In this document: positions 52,932 through 62,700 of the stretch, one piece after another
Layout of the letters: the number at the start of each line of letters is the position of its first letter
How positions within the stretch are numbered: the first letter of the stretch is position 1
Assembly: GCA_041398565.1 (NCBI GenBank)
Contig: JAWKUN010000003.1
Location: 558,001 to 622,000, forward strand
Source: DATGPD01 sp041398565
GTDB taxonomy: Bacteria > Planctomycetota > UBA1135 > UBA2386
Length of the DNA stretch: 64,000 nt
Reading direction: 5' to 3'
Position numbers and translations under genes: made by a program
The notes under the pieces: model-generated
Databases searched by the model: none
Told to the model about the DNA's origin: nothing
What the model saw: the letters and a program-made list of their open reading frames with translations, nothing else

Positions 52932-53279
52932 TCACAAGTTGGTCAGGTTGACTCCGGCGGCGACGATGGCGAAGCCACCCTCGCCGCCGATGGAGAAGCG
53001 TAGTCGGAGATAGGAGACGGTGATGCCGGTGACCGCCGCCGGCAGCGCGAAGCCGATGGCGAACGAGCTTCCGAGGGAGGCCAGGGTCGTCCAGTTCTCG
53101 AGGTCGTCGCTGCCTTGTACCGCGGCTATGAGCGACTCGTTGGAGTTGAGGACCACGAGGTCGAAGCGTGCCGCGTTGAAGCCGCGGGCGTCGACGATGC
53201 GTGACACGTCGACTTCGGGCGGCACCTGCAGCACGTTCGAGGTGACGTGCTGGCGATGGGAGAGGATGTCGCGTTCCAT
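52932..53279 (-). CDS. small beta-type paralogue C of the novel operon
   Basis: 115 aa from ATG 53279, 13 bp after the previous stop. The core AAVQGSDDLENWTTLASLGS and VSYLRLRFSIGGEGGFAIVA matches the sister proteins (QxSxDxxNW ... YxRLRFxxxGxG). The N-terminal half (MERDILSHRQHVTSNVLQVP, PEVDVSRIVDARGFN) is specific to it. The pattern resembles small discoidin-like or phage-structural beta sandwiches, but no family is assigned. No signal peptide. Confidence 0.68.
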   Translation of the reverse strand: MERDILSHRQHVTSNVLQVPPEVDVSRIVDARGFNAARFDLVVLNSNESLIAAVQGSDDLENWTTLASLGSSFAIGFALPAAVTGITVSYLRLRFSIGGEGGFAIVAAGVNLTNL

Positions 53280-53292
53280 GGCCGGTGGCCCG

Positions 53293-53631
53293 CTACTGCT
53301 GGGTGACCGAGAGGGTCAGCGCGAGGATGGCCTTGCCGGTGCCGTTGAGGGTGTACTTCATGCGGACGTAAGCGGCCGAGATCGATGTGATGGCGGTGAG
53401 GAGAGTGTAGCCGAGGTTGGCGGCGGCCACGGTCTGTGCCGAGCCCTTGTCCGACCAGTTCTCGAGGTCGTTGCTCTCCTGCAACTGGAACTCGACGCTG
53501 GTCGCCGTGAGGATCTGGATCACGGTGGCTCCCTGAGCGGCGTTGGCACCCGCCATGCTGACGGGCTGCGAGACTTCCGACGGCTTGGCTGAGTTGTCGA
53601 GGGAGAGGACTTTGGCGAGTTGGTGCTCCAT
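53293..53631 (-). CDS. small beta-type paralogue B of the novel operon
   Basis: 112 aa from ATG 53631, 10 bp after the previous stop. The shared core is FQLQESNDLENWSDKGSAQT and AAYVRMKYTLNGTGKAILAL. The N-terminus (MEHQLAKVLSLDNSAKPSEV) is polar, with no export signal. It is closest in pattern to paralogue C in the DLENW segment and to paralogue A in the AGANA segment. Function unknown. Confidence 0.68.
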   Translation of the reverse strand: MEHQLAKVLSLDNSAKPSEVSQPVSMAGANAAQGATVIQILTATSVEFQLQESNDLENWSDKGSAQTVAAANLGYTLLTAITSISAAYVRMKYTLNGTGKAILALTLSVTQQ

Positions 53632-53641
53632 GAGGCTCCTA

Positions 53642-53986
53642 TCAGGTGCTGTAGGTGTGCAGGTTGACGTTCAGGATGCCTACGTCACCGGTGAGGGTGA
53701 ACCTGAGGCGGATGTACGGTGCGAGGATCGGCGTCATCGGATCGAGCGGAAGCGCGCCGACTTCGGCGACGTCCTGGCTGGCGGCGGGACCCAACAACGG
53801 CTCGGTCCAGTTGACTTGGTCCATGCTCACCTGGAGGGTGACGTTCACGTCGGGGGTCGAGCCGGTGAGCTGCTCCATCACGACGAAGCAGCCGCAGGCG
53901 TTGGCGCCGGCCAAGGGGATGGCATTCGAGTAGGCCACGTCCCCCGAGCCCGACAGCGCCACGCGCACGTTCCAGGAGCTCCTCAC
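53642..53986 (-). CDS. small beta-type paralogue A, first structural gene of the novel operon
   Basis: 114 aa from ATG 53986. It has AYSNAIPLAGANACGCFVVM (two Cys), then VTLQVSMDQVNWTEPLLGPA and APYIRLRFTLTGDVGILNVN, the common core of the three paralogues. It begins 108 bp after the sigma-like gene stop. Part of it is duplicated in decayed form at 51691-51835, so the locus has rearranged by recombination between copies. No signal peptide and no known family. Confidence 0.7.
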   Translation of the reverse strand: MRSSWNVRVALSGSGDVAYSNAIPLAGANACGCFVVMEQLTGSTPDVNVTLQVSMDQVNWTEPLLGPAASQDVAEVGALPLDPMTPILAPYIRLRFTLTGDVGILNVNLHTYST

Positions 53987-54094
53987 GATCTTCCCTCGGG
54001 TCGGTCGTCGACGCTCTGGGCGCGGTCGCCTGATGGTTTGCAGGAGTCTGCCATTGCCTTGTCGCCTCGCGGCACCTGCCGATGCCGTCGGACA

Positions 54095-54643
54095 TCAAGT
54101 GTCCGGAGGGGGCACGTCGAGACGGCGGATCTTTGCCGCGACCGAGCGCAGGGCCGCTCGAACGCTGTGCGGCGCCATGCGCAGCTCGGTCGCGAGGCTC
54201 TTGAGGCTGGTGGCTCCGGCGGCGAGTCGGGTGACGACCGCGATCTCGCGTGGAGTTGCGCCGGATCCGCGGCTGCCGCGGGGAGCGCTCCACTCGTGGA
54301 GCTTCGGCAGGATCACCTCGGAGAGCCAGGCGCGTATGGGGGCTGCTGGTGAGGAACGGTGCTGCCCTTGGTCGGCGATCGTGTCGTCTGCGCAGCGCTC
54401 GGCCGTGTTTCGGCTTCGGACTCGGTGGTGGCGTTGGGCGCGGCGGCGCGCGAGCGACGCAACGTAGGCCGAGGGGAGGGCGACGGCGGATCGCGAGAGC
54501 AGAAGCTGGAGGGCGGTGTCCTGAGCGACGTCGGAGACCTCCGCGGCCGGCACGTAGCGTGCGGCCACGGCGCGGATCAGCGGCATCCAGGCGTCGATCG
54601 ATCCTGGGAGCGGGCTGGGGGTTGGCGCCGACGCGTCAGGCAT
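54095..54643 (-). CDS. ECF-like RNA polymerase sigma factor
   Basis: 182 aa from ATG 54643. Region 2 is seen in RAVAARYVPAAEVSDVAQDT and ALPSAYVASLARRRAQRHHR. A helix-turn-helix consistent with region 4 is TSLKSLATELRMAPHSVRAA, LRSVAAKIRRL. The length is normal for an ECF factor, and no anti-sigma gene is adjacent. It heads the tight five-gene cluster on the same strand and probably controls it. The mRNA leader carries nearly seven AAGG repeats ending 9 nt before the ATG, each a potential Shine-Dalgarno sequence. Confidence 0.75.
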   Translation of the reverse strand: MPDASAPTPSPLPGSIDAWMPLIRAVAARYVPAAEVSDVAQDTALQLLLSRSAVALPSAYVASLARRRAQRHHRVRSRNTAERCADDTIADQGQHRSSPAAPIRAWLSEVILPKLHEWSAPRGSRGSGATPREIAVVTRLAAGATSLKSLATELRMAPHSVRAALRSVAAKIRRLDVPPPDT

Positions 54644-54652
54644 GGCGCTTGC

Positions 54653-54679
54653 CCTTCCTTCCTTCCTTCCTTCCTTCCT
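54653..54679. repeat. (CCTT)6.75 tetranucleotide tract = AAGG repeats in the sigma gene leader
   Basis: Six full CCTT units plus CCT on the + strand, that is (AAGG)n on the transcribed minus strand, 9 nt upstream of ATG 54643. Tetranucleotide tracts in 5' regions are classic slippage sites in phase-variable genes. Here a change of one unit would alter ribosome-site spacing or number. The rest of 54680-54984 contains no gene that I can support. Confidence 0.85.
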
Positions 54680-54984
54680 CTTCCACTCGATGGTCGCGAG
54701 CTCACGTCATCTCCTTTGGGTCCAACCCGCCACGCCCTCCCGGCAACGGTCGATGCCGTCACCGAGATCGAGAGTAGCTCGCCGGCGTGGCTCGGCAACG
54801 TCGCATTGTCGGCGAGATCCGAGCGCGCGACGCGAGAGCGAGCGCGGAGGTGACCACCAGGTCCCCGGATCGCGTCTGGCCACGAGCGCAGGGGGCCACC
54901 CGCCCGCCTGGCGCACGCGCCGCGCCTTGGCTACCGTCGGTCCTCCCCCGACGCACACCGACTTCGTTGCGACCGACCGTGTCG

Positions 54985-55392
54985 ATGCCGCTGCCGCTCC
55001 CTGACTTCTTCGCCCCGTTCGCGCGTGCCGTCGCGCTACTCGCTCTTGCCTTCCCCCTTGCCGCGCAGCGCGAGCCTGGCGCGGCCGGAGTTCTCGGCGA
55101 CGCAGGCGATGGCGTGGGCCGACGTGCTGCAGGTCGACGCCGAGACCATGGAGCCAAAGGGCGCGGCGTTGATGGCGCGCTACTTGCAGGAGGTATTCGC
55201 CGAGAAGAGCCGGAGAAGGTCGACGCGTTCAAGGACCCCTACACCAAGGGCGACGCCGACCGGCAGAAGGCGCTGGGCTACGTCGCCACCGGGCAGTTCT
55301 TGTGGTTGGGCGAGGTGCCGACGACGCAGGTGCAGCAGATCCTCGGCGACGACGTGGCCGTCTTCATCGAGACCGAGCGCTTCGCGGGATAA
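54985..55392 (+). pseudogene. frameshifted secreted hypothetical protein
   Basis: ATG 54985 starts a signal peptide (MPLPLPDFFAPFARAVALLA). The sense then shifts by one frame (ARPEFSATQAMAWADVLQVD, AETMEPKGAALMARYLQEVF) and returns to the first frame (KVDAFKDPYTKGDADRQKAL, VATGQFLWLGEVPTTQVQQI) up to the stop at 55392. Two compensating indels, near 55060 and 55200, break a protein of ~135 residues. Family unknown. 55393-55577 holds nothing recognisable. Confidence 0.6.
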
Positions 55393-55577
55393 AGCAAGCT
55401 GCGTCTCGCGTGGTCGGTCCGGGTGGGGGCCGGGGTTGGTTTCGGTCGCGGCATGCCCGGTGCTCGGTCGCACTGGCTGGACGGGCGGGCGTTCCACCCG
55501 GTGAGCATGGTGTGGCGGCGATGAGTACGGAGAGCCAGGCGGCCCGGAGTGGCTGGCAATGCGGGCGGAGGAGGGAG

Positions 55578-56176
55578 CTACGGAAACGGCAGCGCCAAGG
55601 CCGGAGGCGGTCTGGCGGGAGCCACGACCGGCGGCTCGGTCTTCAGGCCGAGGTGTCGGAGGATCCTGACGATGGATTCGCGTTCGGTGAGGAAGGCGAG
55701 CCGGCGGCGTCGGCCCTTGTAGGTCGGGCAGGTGAGTATGTCGACGAGGTAGATGCGGCGTAGGAGGTCGGCCCACAGGTAGCGGGGTCGGGGCTTGGTC
55801 CGAGCTTTGTTCGGTGGCGCTTGTGCGGCGGCGGGTGTCGAGAGAGGAACCGAGGCCGAGGCCGGTGCCGAGGCTGAGTGCGCACACGCGTGGTGCGGGT
55901 CAGGATGTTCGACGGGCGCGTCGGTGTCAGGCTTTGGCGGCGGGGGCACGACGGTGTGACGGAGAGGAAAGGCAGGCGCGAAGACCCCGTGGTGGGTGAC
56001 GAGCTTCCGGCGTGGGGCGGGGATCAAGGCCGCCAGGCGCTCGAGCAGAGTGAGTGGGTCGAGCACCACGTGCGTCGATCCGTCGCGCCAAGGTCGCTTG
56101 AACCCGTAGAGCACTTTGCCCGAGGGGGTCAGCGACAAGCGTTCGTGCACGATGGCCGGCCGAATTGTTGCCGCGC
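55578..56176 (-). mobile_element. IS91-type transposase remnant, copy 2 (N-terminus lost)
   Basis: The minus frame reads HERLSLTPSGKVLYGFKRPW, RDGSTHVVLDPLTLLERLAA, LIPAPRRKLVTHHGVFAPAF, the conserved C-terminal part of Y2 transposases of the IS91 family. A zinc-ribbon-like tail follows (YLWADLLRRIYLVDILTCPT, RLAFLTERESIVRILRHLGL). The catalytic His and Tyr region upstream is absent or garbled. 55895-56012 is the 118-bp repeat also found at 47896-48013. 56177-56505 shows no gene. Confidence 0.82.
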
Positions 56177-56505
56177 GTGAAGTCGGTGGCGGCCTGCGAT
56201 CCCTGGCCGAGGCGCGGATCGATCCGTCCCAACGGTTTGGTTCGGCGTGCTGGTTGCGGCGACATGCGGATGTCTCGGATCGTGGGTGTCGCTGGGCCCC
56301 GTTGCACGCGTTGGCGCAGGCATCGCCGTCTGCGTTGTGGGTGGGTTGGCGCTGGTGCTCCAACCTGGCGCAAACCCCCGCGGCGTATCCGCGATGGGTT
56401 CGTCGTCGGGGCGGGTCTGACGGTCCGGTCGCTCACGTCCCCAGCCGAGGCGGCGGGGGTGGAAGTCCGCGCGGGCTAGGGCTAGCGTCTCCGCCTCCCC
56501 GCAGC

Positions 56506-56970
56506 ATGCGTCGCCACCCGCCCACCTCGAACTCGTGTTCCTCGCGCCGTGCGAGGTGTGCGCGGCGACGGCTCGGGTTCACGCGCCATGCGCGTGTCCT
56601 GGTGGCTGGCGTCGTCGTGGCGGTGCTGCTGCTGCACGCCCTCTGGGTGCCGTTCCACCTCGCTTCCGAGAGCCACTTCGGCGCGGGCGGCGGGATCGCG
56701 GCCGCGAGATCGACAGCCGACGCGCTCCGCCCGCTCGGCGACCAGCCGCACCACCCGCACGCTGCGCACGACCACCTGCTGGTCCAGGATCGCCGGACGG
56801 AGGACCCGGCCCAGGTGCCGGTCATGGACCCGTGGGGTCTGCCCGTGGATCCTGCGCCACGCCTCGTCATCGCGGCGCGCGCCGCGACGGCCGAGAGCCG
56901 CGCCCCGCCGCCTTCCGGCAGCCGCAGCCCGCGCGGGCCGACGCAGCCGCGCGCCCCGCCGCACGCCTGA
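56506..56970 (+). CDS. small His-rich membrane-anchored protein upstream of metal efflux genes
   Basis: 154 aa from ATG 56506. After an Arg/Ser-rich leader comes one hydrophobic helix (VLVAGVVVAVLLLHALWVPF), then a His-containing segment (LGDQPHHPHAAHDHLLVQDR) and a Pro/Arg-rich tail. The placement ~120 bp before the CzcC-like gene and the HHPHAAHDH cluster suggest a periplasmic metal-binding or sensing accessory of the efflux system. Small His-rich proteins commonly accompany such operons. No family is assigned, and the start codon is tentative. Confidence 0.55.
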   Translation: MRRHPPTSNSCSSRRARCARRRLGFTRHARVLVAGVVVAVLLLHALWVPFHLASESHFGAGGGIAAARSTADALRPLGDQPHHPHAAHDHLLVQDRRTEDPAQVPVMDPWGLPVDPAPRLVIAARAATAESRAPPPSGSRSPRGPTQPRAPPHA

Positions 56971-57087
56971 CCTCCGTGGTCTGGTTCGCCGCCCTCTGCG
57001 GGCGGCGGTGGCCGGCGTGCGCTCGTCGCGACGCCGGCCGCGTCGAAGCGTGTCCGCCGTCGTCCGACGGCTCGTGAGGTGTGCATC

Positions 57088-58446
57088 GTGTTGCGTGGTC
57101 GCCCGGTGGCGAGAAGGTTCTCGTCGCTCCTCGTCTGTCTGTTCGCGCCCGGTTTGTCGAGCTGCTGGCGTCCGCTGCCGAACGTGGCGGTCGAGGCCGA
57201 GATCCTCGCCGCCACCGGGGTCGCTGCCGATCTGACCTTCGCCGTCGAGGGGCGTCCGCTCGACGAGCCGGAGCCCGAGCTGGGCGACGGTCGCCTCGGT
57301 TGGGAGCAGGCGTTGCGCACCGTGGTCACCACCGACCCGCGCATCCAAGAGGCCCTGGCGCGCGTGCGCGCGGCGGTGGCGGCGGCGCACCAGGCGCGGG
57401 CCTTGCCCAACCCGATCCTCGGTCTCGTGCTCCGCTGGGGTCCGGGTGCGCCGCAGGTGGAGGCCGGCTTGACCGAGGCCGTCGTCGGGCTGCTGCGGCA
57501 GCCGCGGCGCGTGCGCATCGCCGACTTCGAGCTGCGCGCCGCCGCCGCGCACGCGTTGACCGTGGCGCTCGACGTCGTCCTCGACGTGCAAGCACACTAC
57601 GCCCAGGCGCAGGCGGCGGACGGACTGGTGCCTCTCCTGGAGCAACGCGCGCAGGCGCTGGCGAGCTTGCTCGACGTCGCCGAGAGCCGGCTGCGCAACG
57701 GGGAAGGCACGCAGGCGGAGGTCGCGACGCTCGCCAGCCAGCGGGCGCAGCTCGAGGTCGAGGTGGCGGCGGCGCGCGCGCAGCAGCGCGAGTCCCGCCT
57801 GCGCCTGGCACGCCGGGTCGGCGTGCCGTCGTCCGCCGCCGACTGGCGACTGGACCGCTGGCGTGCCCCCGACCTGGTGGCCGGCGACGAGCGCGCGTGG
57901 ATCGATGCTGCGCTGGCACACCGCGCCGAGCTGCGCACCCTCGACTGGCGGCTGGCGGCCCTCGACGACGAGCGCGCTGGTGCCGGCACGCTTCCTCTGC
58001 GCGACGCGAGCGTCGGCATCGAGGCCCAGCGCAGCCCCGACTGGTTCTCGGGGCCGAGCTTGTCGGTGCCGGTGCCCGTGTTCGACGACGGCTCTCCGGA
58101 ACGCGCGCGCCTCGACGCCGAGATCGCCGGCCTGCGTCACGCGCGCACGCTGGCCATGCGCCAGGCCGTGGAGGAGGTTCGGGTCGCCTTCGCCGCGTTC
58201 GAAGCACAGAGCGACAACCTGCGCCGGGTGCGCGAAGTGCTGATTCCCCTGCAACGGCGGCGGCGCGAGCAGGCGGAGTCGGCGTACCGCCTGGGCCAGG
58301 CGGACACCACCGTCCTCTTCCTCGCCGAGCAAGACCTGCGCGCCGCCGAGGCGCACGCGCTGCAGCTCGAGCGCGAGGTCAGCACCGCGCGGTTCCGCCT
58401 GCAGCGCGCTGCCGGCGGCGCCCATGCCCAGCCGGAGGATCGGTAG
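57088..58446 (+). CDS. czcC: TolC/CzcC-type outer-membrane efflux lipoprotein
   Basis: About 452 aa. GTG 57088 has GAGG 9 nt upstream; GTG 57079 is an alternative. The leader RRFSSLLVCLFAPGLSSC ends in a plausible lipobox. The mature protein shows the two long coiled-coil repeats of OEP proteins: LGWEQALRTVVTTDPRIQEA, LARVRAAVAAAHQARALPNP, and in the second half DAALAHRAELRTLDWRLAAL, RLGQADTTVLFLAEQDLRAA. It would form the outer-membrane exit duct for the CzcBA pump encoded next. Stop 58446 is 4 bp before the czcB start, consistent with one operon. Confidence 0.88.
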   Translation: MLRGRPVARRFSSLLVCLFAPGLSSCWRPLPNVAVEAEILAATGVAADLTFAVEGRPLDEPEPELGDGRLGWEQALRTVVTTDPRIQEALARVRAAVAAAHQARALPNPILGLVLRWGPGAPQVEAGLTEAVVGLLRQPRRVRIADFELRAAAAHALTVALDVVLDVQAHYAQAQAADGLVPLLEQRAQALASLLDVAESRLRNGEGTQAEVATLASQRAQLEVEVAAARAQQRESRLRLARRVGVPSSAADWRLDRWRAPDLVAGDERAWIDAALAHRAELRTLDWRLAALDDERAGAGTLPLRDASVGIEAQRSPDWFSGPSLSVPVPVFDDGSPERARLDAEIAGLRHARTLAMRQAVEEVRVAFAAFEAQSDNLRRVREVLIPLQRRRREQAESAYRLGQADTTVLFLAEQDLRAAEAHALQLEREVSTARFRLQRAAGGAHAQPEDR

Positions 58447-58450
58447 CGAC

Positions 58451-59701
58451 ATGCATCAGCGCCGTCGATTTCGATTCTCCGTCGGACTCGCCTGCATGGC
58501 GGTGGCGTGTCAGTGCCAGCGTCAGGGCGATGGGCAGGGCGATCGCACCCCTTCCGCCGCCGCGTCGGGGGCGCCTGCGTCGGCGGGCAAGGAGGTCGTT
58601 CGCCTCACAGCGGCCAGCGCCGCCCGCCACGGCCTCGCCACCGAAGCGACCGTCGCCCGTGTCTTGCGCACGCACTTCTCGGTGCCGGCGCGGGTGGCGT
58701 TCGATGCCCAGACCACGGTCCACGTGGGTACGCCGCTGCGCGGCCGGGTCGCCGAACTGGCGGTCAAGCTGGGCGCCACGGTGCACCAAGGCGACCTGCT
58801 GCTGGCGATCGACAGTCCGGAGCTGGGCGAGGCGCAGATCGCCTACCTCGAGCGACGCGCAGCGCTGGGCGCCGCCGCCCCGGCCGTGCAGTTCGGCCGT
58901 GAAGACTGGGAGCGAGGCAAGGCGTTGTTCGAGGAGTCGCAGGGCATCCCCCGCGCCGAGGTGCACCGGCGCGAGGCCGCCTACCGTACCGCGCTGGCCG
59001 CACAGGAGACCGCATCGGTGGCGTGCGCTGCCGCTCGGAGCCGTCTGCGCATCCTCGGCATGAGCGAGGCGGCGGTGCAGGCGTTCGACGAGTCCGGCGA
59101 CGTACGGCCGCGCCTGCCCATCCTGGCGCCGGCCAGCGGGCAGATCGTGGCGCGCGATGTGACGCGCGGCGAGCTGGTGTCGCCGGACGACGATGCGTTG
59201 CTCACCATCGCCGACCCTGGCGCTTTGTGGGTGCTGGCCGCGGTGCCGGAGGCGCGGCTGGGCGAGCTTCGCCCCGGCGCGGCGGCGCGCGTGATCGCCG
59301 GCGCGACGATCCACACGGGCGCGGTCACCTTCGTGGCGCCCACCGTCGACGAGGCGACGCGCACCGTCGAAGCCCGCATCGAGCTGCAGGCGCCGGCTCC
59401 GGACCTGCGGCCCGGCATGTTCGTCGAGGTGAGCATCGAGCACGCGGCGCCGGCGAACGGCGACCGCGACACCCTGTGCGTGGCCGAGGCGGCGGTGCAG
59501 ACCGTCGACCGCCGCACGGTCGTCTTCGTGCCGGTGGCTGGCGACGAGGGTGCGTTCGAGGTGCGCGCGGTGGAGGTCGGGGGCGCGGTCGACGGCTTCG
59601 TGCCCGTACGCCACGGCCTCGCCCCGGGCGACGTGGTGGTGACCTCGGGCAGCTTCGTGCTCAAGGCTCAGGCGACCCTGGGCGCGGGCAGCGACAACTG
59701 A
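58451..59701 (+). CDS. czcB: CzcB/CusB-type periplasmic adaptor (membrane fusion protein)
   Basis: 416 aa from ATG 58451. A lipoprotein-like leader (FSVGLACMAVACQC) precedes a lipoyl-like barrel split by a helical hairpin: VGTPLRGRVAELAVKLGATV, HQGDLLLAIDSPELGEAQIA, and after the hairpin LPILAPASGQIVARDVTRGE, LVSPDDDALLTIADPGALWV. Beta-barrel and membrane-proximal domains follow (RTVEARIELQAPAPDLRPGM). It links the RND pump to the outer-membrane channel. No His-rich N-terminal extension is present, unlike some CzcB proteins. Confidence 0.9.
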   Translation: MHQRRRFRFSVGLACMAVACQCQRQGDGQGDRTPSAAASGAPASAGKEVVRLTAASAARHGLATEATVARVLRTHFSVPARVAFDAQTTVHVGTPLRGRVAELAVKLGATVHQGDLLLAIDSPELGEAQIAYLERRAALGAAAPAVQFGREDWERGKALFEESQGIPRAEVHRREAAYRTALAAQETASVACAAARSRLRILGMSEAAVQAFDESGDVRPRLPILAPASGQIVARDVTRGELVSPDDDALLTIADPGALWVLAAVPEARLGELRPGAAARVIAGATIHTGAVTFVAPTVDEATRTVEARIELQAPAPDLRPGMFVEVSIEHAAPANGDRDTLCVAEAAVQTVDRRTVVFVPVAGDEGAFEVRAVEVGGAVDGFVPVRHGLAPGDVVVTSGSFVLKAQATLGAGSDN

Positions 59702-59716
59702 AACGGACGGACCGCG

Positions 59717-62700
59717 ATGCTCGACTCCATCCTGCACCTGTCCATCCGCAGCCGCTGGCTGGTGGTGTTGTTCGCGGCGCTGGTCGCCGGCATCGGCGTG
59801 TTGTCGCTGGAGCGTTTGCCGATCGACGCGGTGCCGGACGTGACCAGCAACCAGGTCCAGGTTAACACCGTGTTCGGAGCGCTGACCGCGGCCGAGGTCG
59901 AGAAGCAGATCACCCTGCCGGTCGAGACCGCCCTGGCCGGCATCCCCGGCCTCGAGGCCACCCGCTCGTTCTCGCGCAACGGCTTCTCGCAGGTGACGGC
60001 GGTGTTCGCCGACGCCGTCGACATCTACTTCGCCCGCAACCAGATCGCCGAGCGCCTGGCCTCCGTCCAGGGCCTGCTGCCCGCGGGAGTGGTGCCCACC
60101 ATGGGGCCGATCTCGACCGGACTGGGCGAGGTGTACATGTACGTGGTCGAGTTCGCGCACCCCGGCGGCGACGGCGCCGAGGTGCGCGACGGGCAGCCCG
60201 GCTGGCAGCACGACGGCAGCTACCTGACCCCGGGCGGCGAACGCCTGCGCACCGACCTGGAGTTCGGTACCTACCTGCGCACCGTGCAGGACTGGTACGT
60301 GCGGCCGCAGCTGCGCAACATCGAAGGTGTCGCCGGCATCGACTCCAACGGCGGCTACGTCAAGCAGTACCACGTGCAGCCCGATCCGATGCGGCTCCTG
60401 TCGTACGGCCTCACCTTCACCGACGTCATCGAAGCGTTGGAACGCAACAACGTCGCGACCGGCGCCGGCTACGTCGAGCGCCATGGCGAGGCCTACACCA
60501 TCCGCGCCGCGGCCCGCCTCGAGGACCTCGAGCAGATTCGCGACGTGCCGGTGGGCACGCGCGGTGGCGTGCCGATCCTGGTGCGCGACGTCGCCGAAGT
60601 CGGGCTGGGCCGGCAGCTGCGCACGGGCAGCGCCAGCCAGGGTGGCCGCGAGATCGTGCTCGGGACCGCACTCATGCTGATGCGCGCCAACAGCCGCACC
60701 GTGGCGCAGGACGTCGACGCGCGCATCGAGCAGGTCCGCGCCGGTCTGCCGCCGGACGTCCGCATCCGCACGGTGCTCGACCGCAAGCGTCTCGTCGACG
60801 CCACCATCGGCACCGTCAGCAAGAACCTCATCGAGGGCGCCGGCCTCGTCATCCTGGTGCTGTTCGTGATGCTGGGCAACTTCCGGGCGGCCCTGATCAC
60901 CGCGCTGGCGATCCCACTGTCGATGCTCATGACTGCCACCGGCATGGTGCAGGCGCACTTCAGCGGCAACCTCATGTCGCTCGGCGCCATCGATTTCGGC
61001 CTGATCGTCGACGGCGCGGTCATCATCGTCGAGAACTGCCTGCGGCGGCTGGCCGAGAAGCAGCATCGACAGGGGCGGCTGCTGACCCTGCAGGAACGTC
61101 TGCACGAGGTGTGGATCGCCGCGCGCGAGATGGTGCAGCCGTCGGTCTACGGCCAGGCGATCATCATCACCGTCTACCTGCCGATCCTGGCGCTCACCGG
61201 GGTGGAGGGCAAGATGTTCCGGCCGATGGCGACGACGGTGATCATGGCGCTGGTCGCTGCCTTCGTGCTGTCGATGACGCTGGTGCCGGCGCTGGTCGCC
61301 ATCCTGGTGCGCGGGCGCGTGCGCGAAGGCGACAACTTCCTGGTCGCGGCGGCCAAGCGCGCCTACGCGCCGGTGCTGCGCTTGGCCTTGCGCCGGCGGG
61401 TCGCGGTGGTGGTCGGCGCGGTGGCTCTGTTCGGGGCGAGCGCGTGGTTGTTCACGCGGCTGGGCGCCGAGTTCGCGCCCAATCTCGACGAGGGCGACGT
61501 GGTGGTGATGGCGACGCGTCCGCCGTCGACGTCGGTGGAGGAGGCCACCCGGATGCAGTTCGAGCTCGAAGACGCGCTCGCCGCGGTGCCGGAGGTCGCT
61601 TTCGTCTTCTCGCGCACCGGCACCGCCGAAATGGCGACCGACCCGATGACCCCGAACCTGACCGACACGTTCATCATGCTGAAGCCGAAGGCGGAGTGGC
61701 CCGACCCGGCGCTGGCGAAGGAGGGCTTGATCGAACGCATCGAGGCCGCGATCGCCGACGTGCCGGGCGCGGCCTACGAGTTCACCCAGCCGATCCAGAT
61801 GCGCTTCAACGAGCTGATCGCCGGCGTGCGCTCGGACGTCGCGGTGAACGTGTACGGCGAGGACTTCGCCCGGATGCAGCGCGCGGCGCAGCAGGTGGCG
61901 CACGTGTTGGAGGCGGTCCCCGGGGCGGCCGACATCAAGATCGAGCAGACCGACGGCATCCCGATCACCGACATCGACGTCGACCGCCGTGCTGCGGCGC
62001 GCCTCGGCATCGACATGGCGACGGTACAGGACACGGTGGCCGCCGCCGTGGGTGGGCGGGCCGCCGGCATCGTGTTCGAGGGCGACCGTCGCGTGGACAT
62101 CGTGGTGCGCCTGCCCGAGGCGATCCGCAGCGGCAGCGCGTCGTTGCAGGACCTACCGATCGCGCTGCCCCGGCAGGACGACACGGGCTCGAACACCCAC
62201 CGCGGCTACGTGCCTCTGGCGGCGATCGCGCGCATCGCGACGGCGGACAGTCCGCACCAGTTCAGCCGGCGCAACGGCAAGCGGCTGATCACGGTGCAGG
62301 CGAACGTGCGTGGCACCGATCTGGGCACGTTCGTCGAGGAGGCGCAGCGCCGCGTGGCCGGCGTCACTCTGCCGCCGGGGGGCTGGCTGGAGTGGGGTGG
62401 CACCTACCAGAATCTGGCGGCGGCGCGCGCGCGGTTGGCGGTGGTGGTGCCGCTGTGCTTCCTGCTGATCTTCGTGCTGCTCTTCACCATGTTCCGCAGT
62501 GCCAAGTACGCGCTCCTGGTGTTCAGCGGCGTACCGCTCGGTCTGTCCGGCGGCGTCGCCGGCCTGTGGCTGCGCGGCATGCCGTTCTCGATCTCGGCGG
62601 CGGTGGGCTTCATCGCGCTGTCGGGCGTGGCCGTGCTCAACGGCGTGGTGATGGTGTCGTTCATCAACCAGCTGCGCAGCGAAGGCCTCGGCCGCGACGC

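Noticed and set aside
58379..61903. 1174-aa open frame on the minus strand
   Set aside because: Antisense to czcB and czcA, which have clear family motifs.
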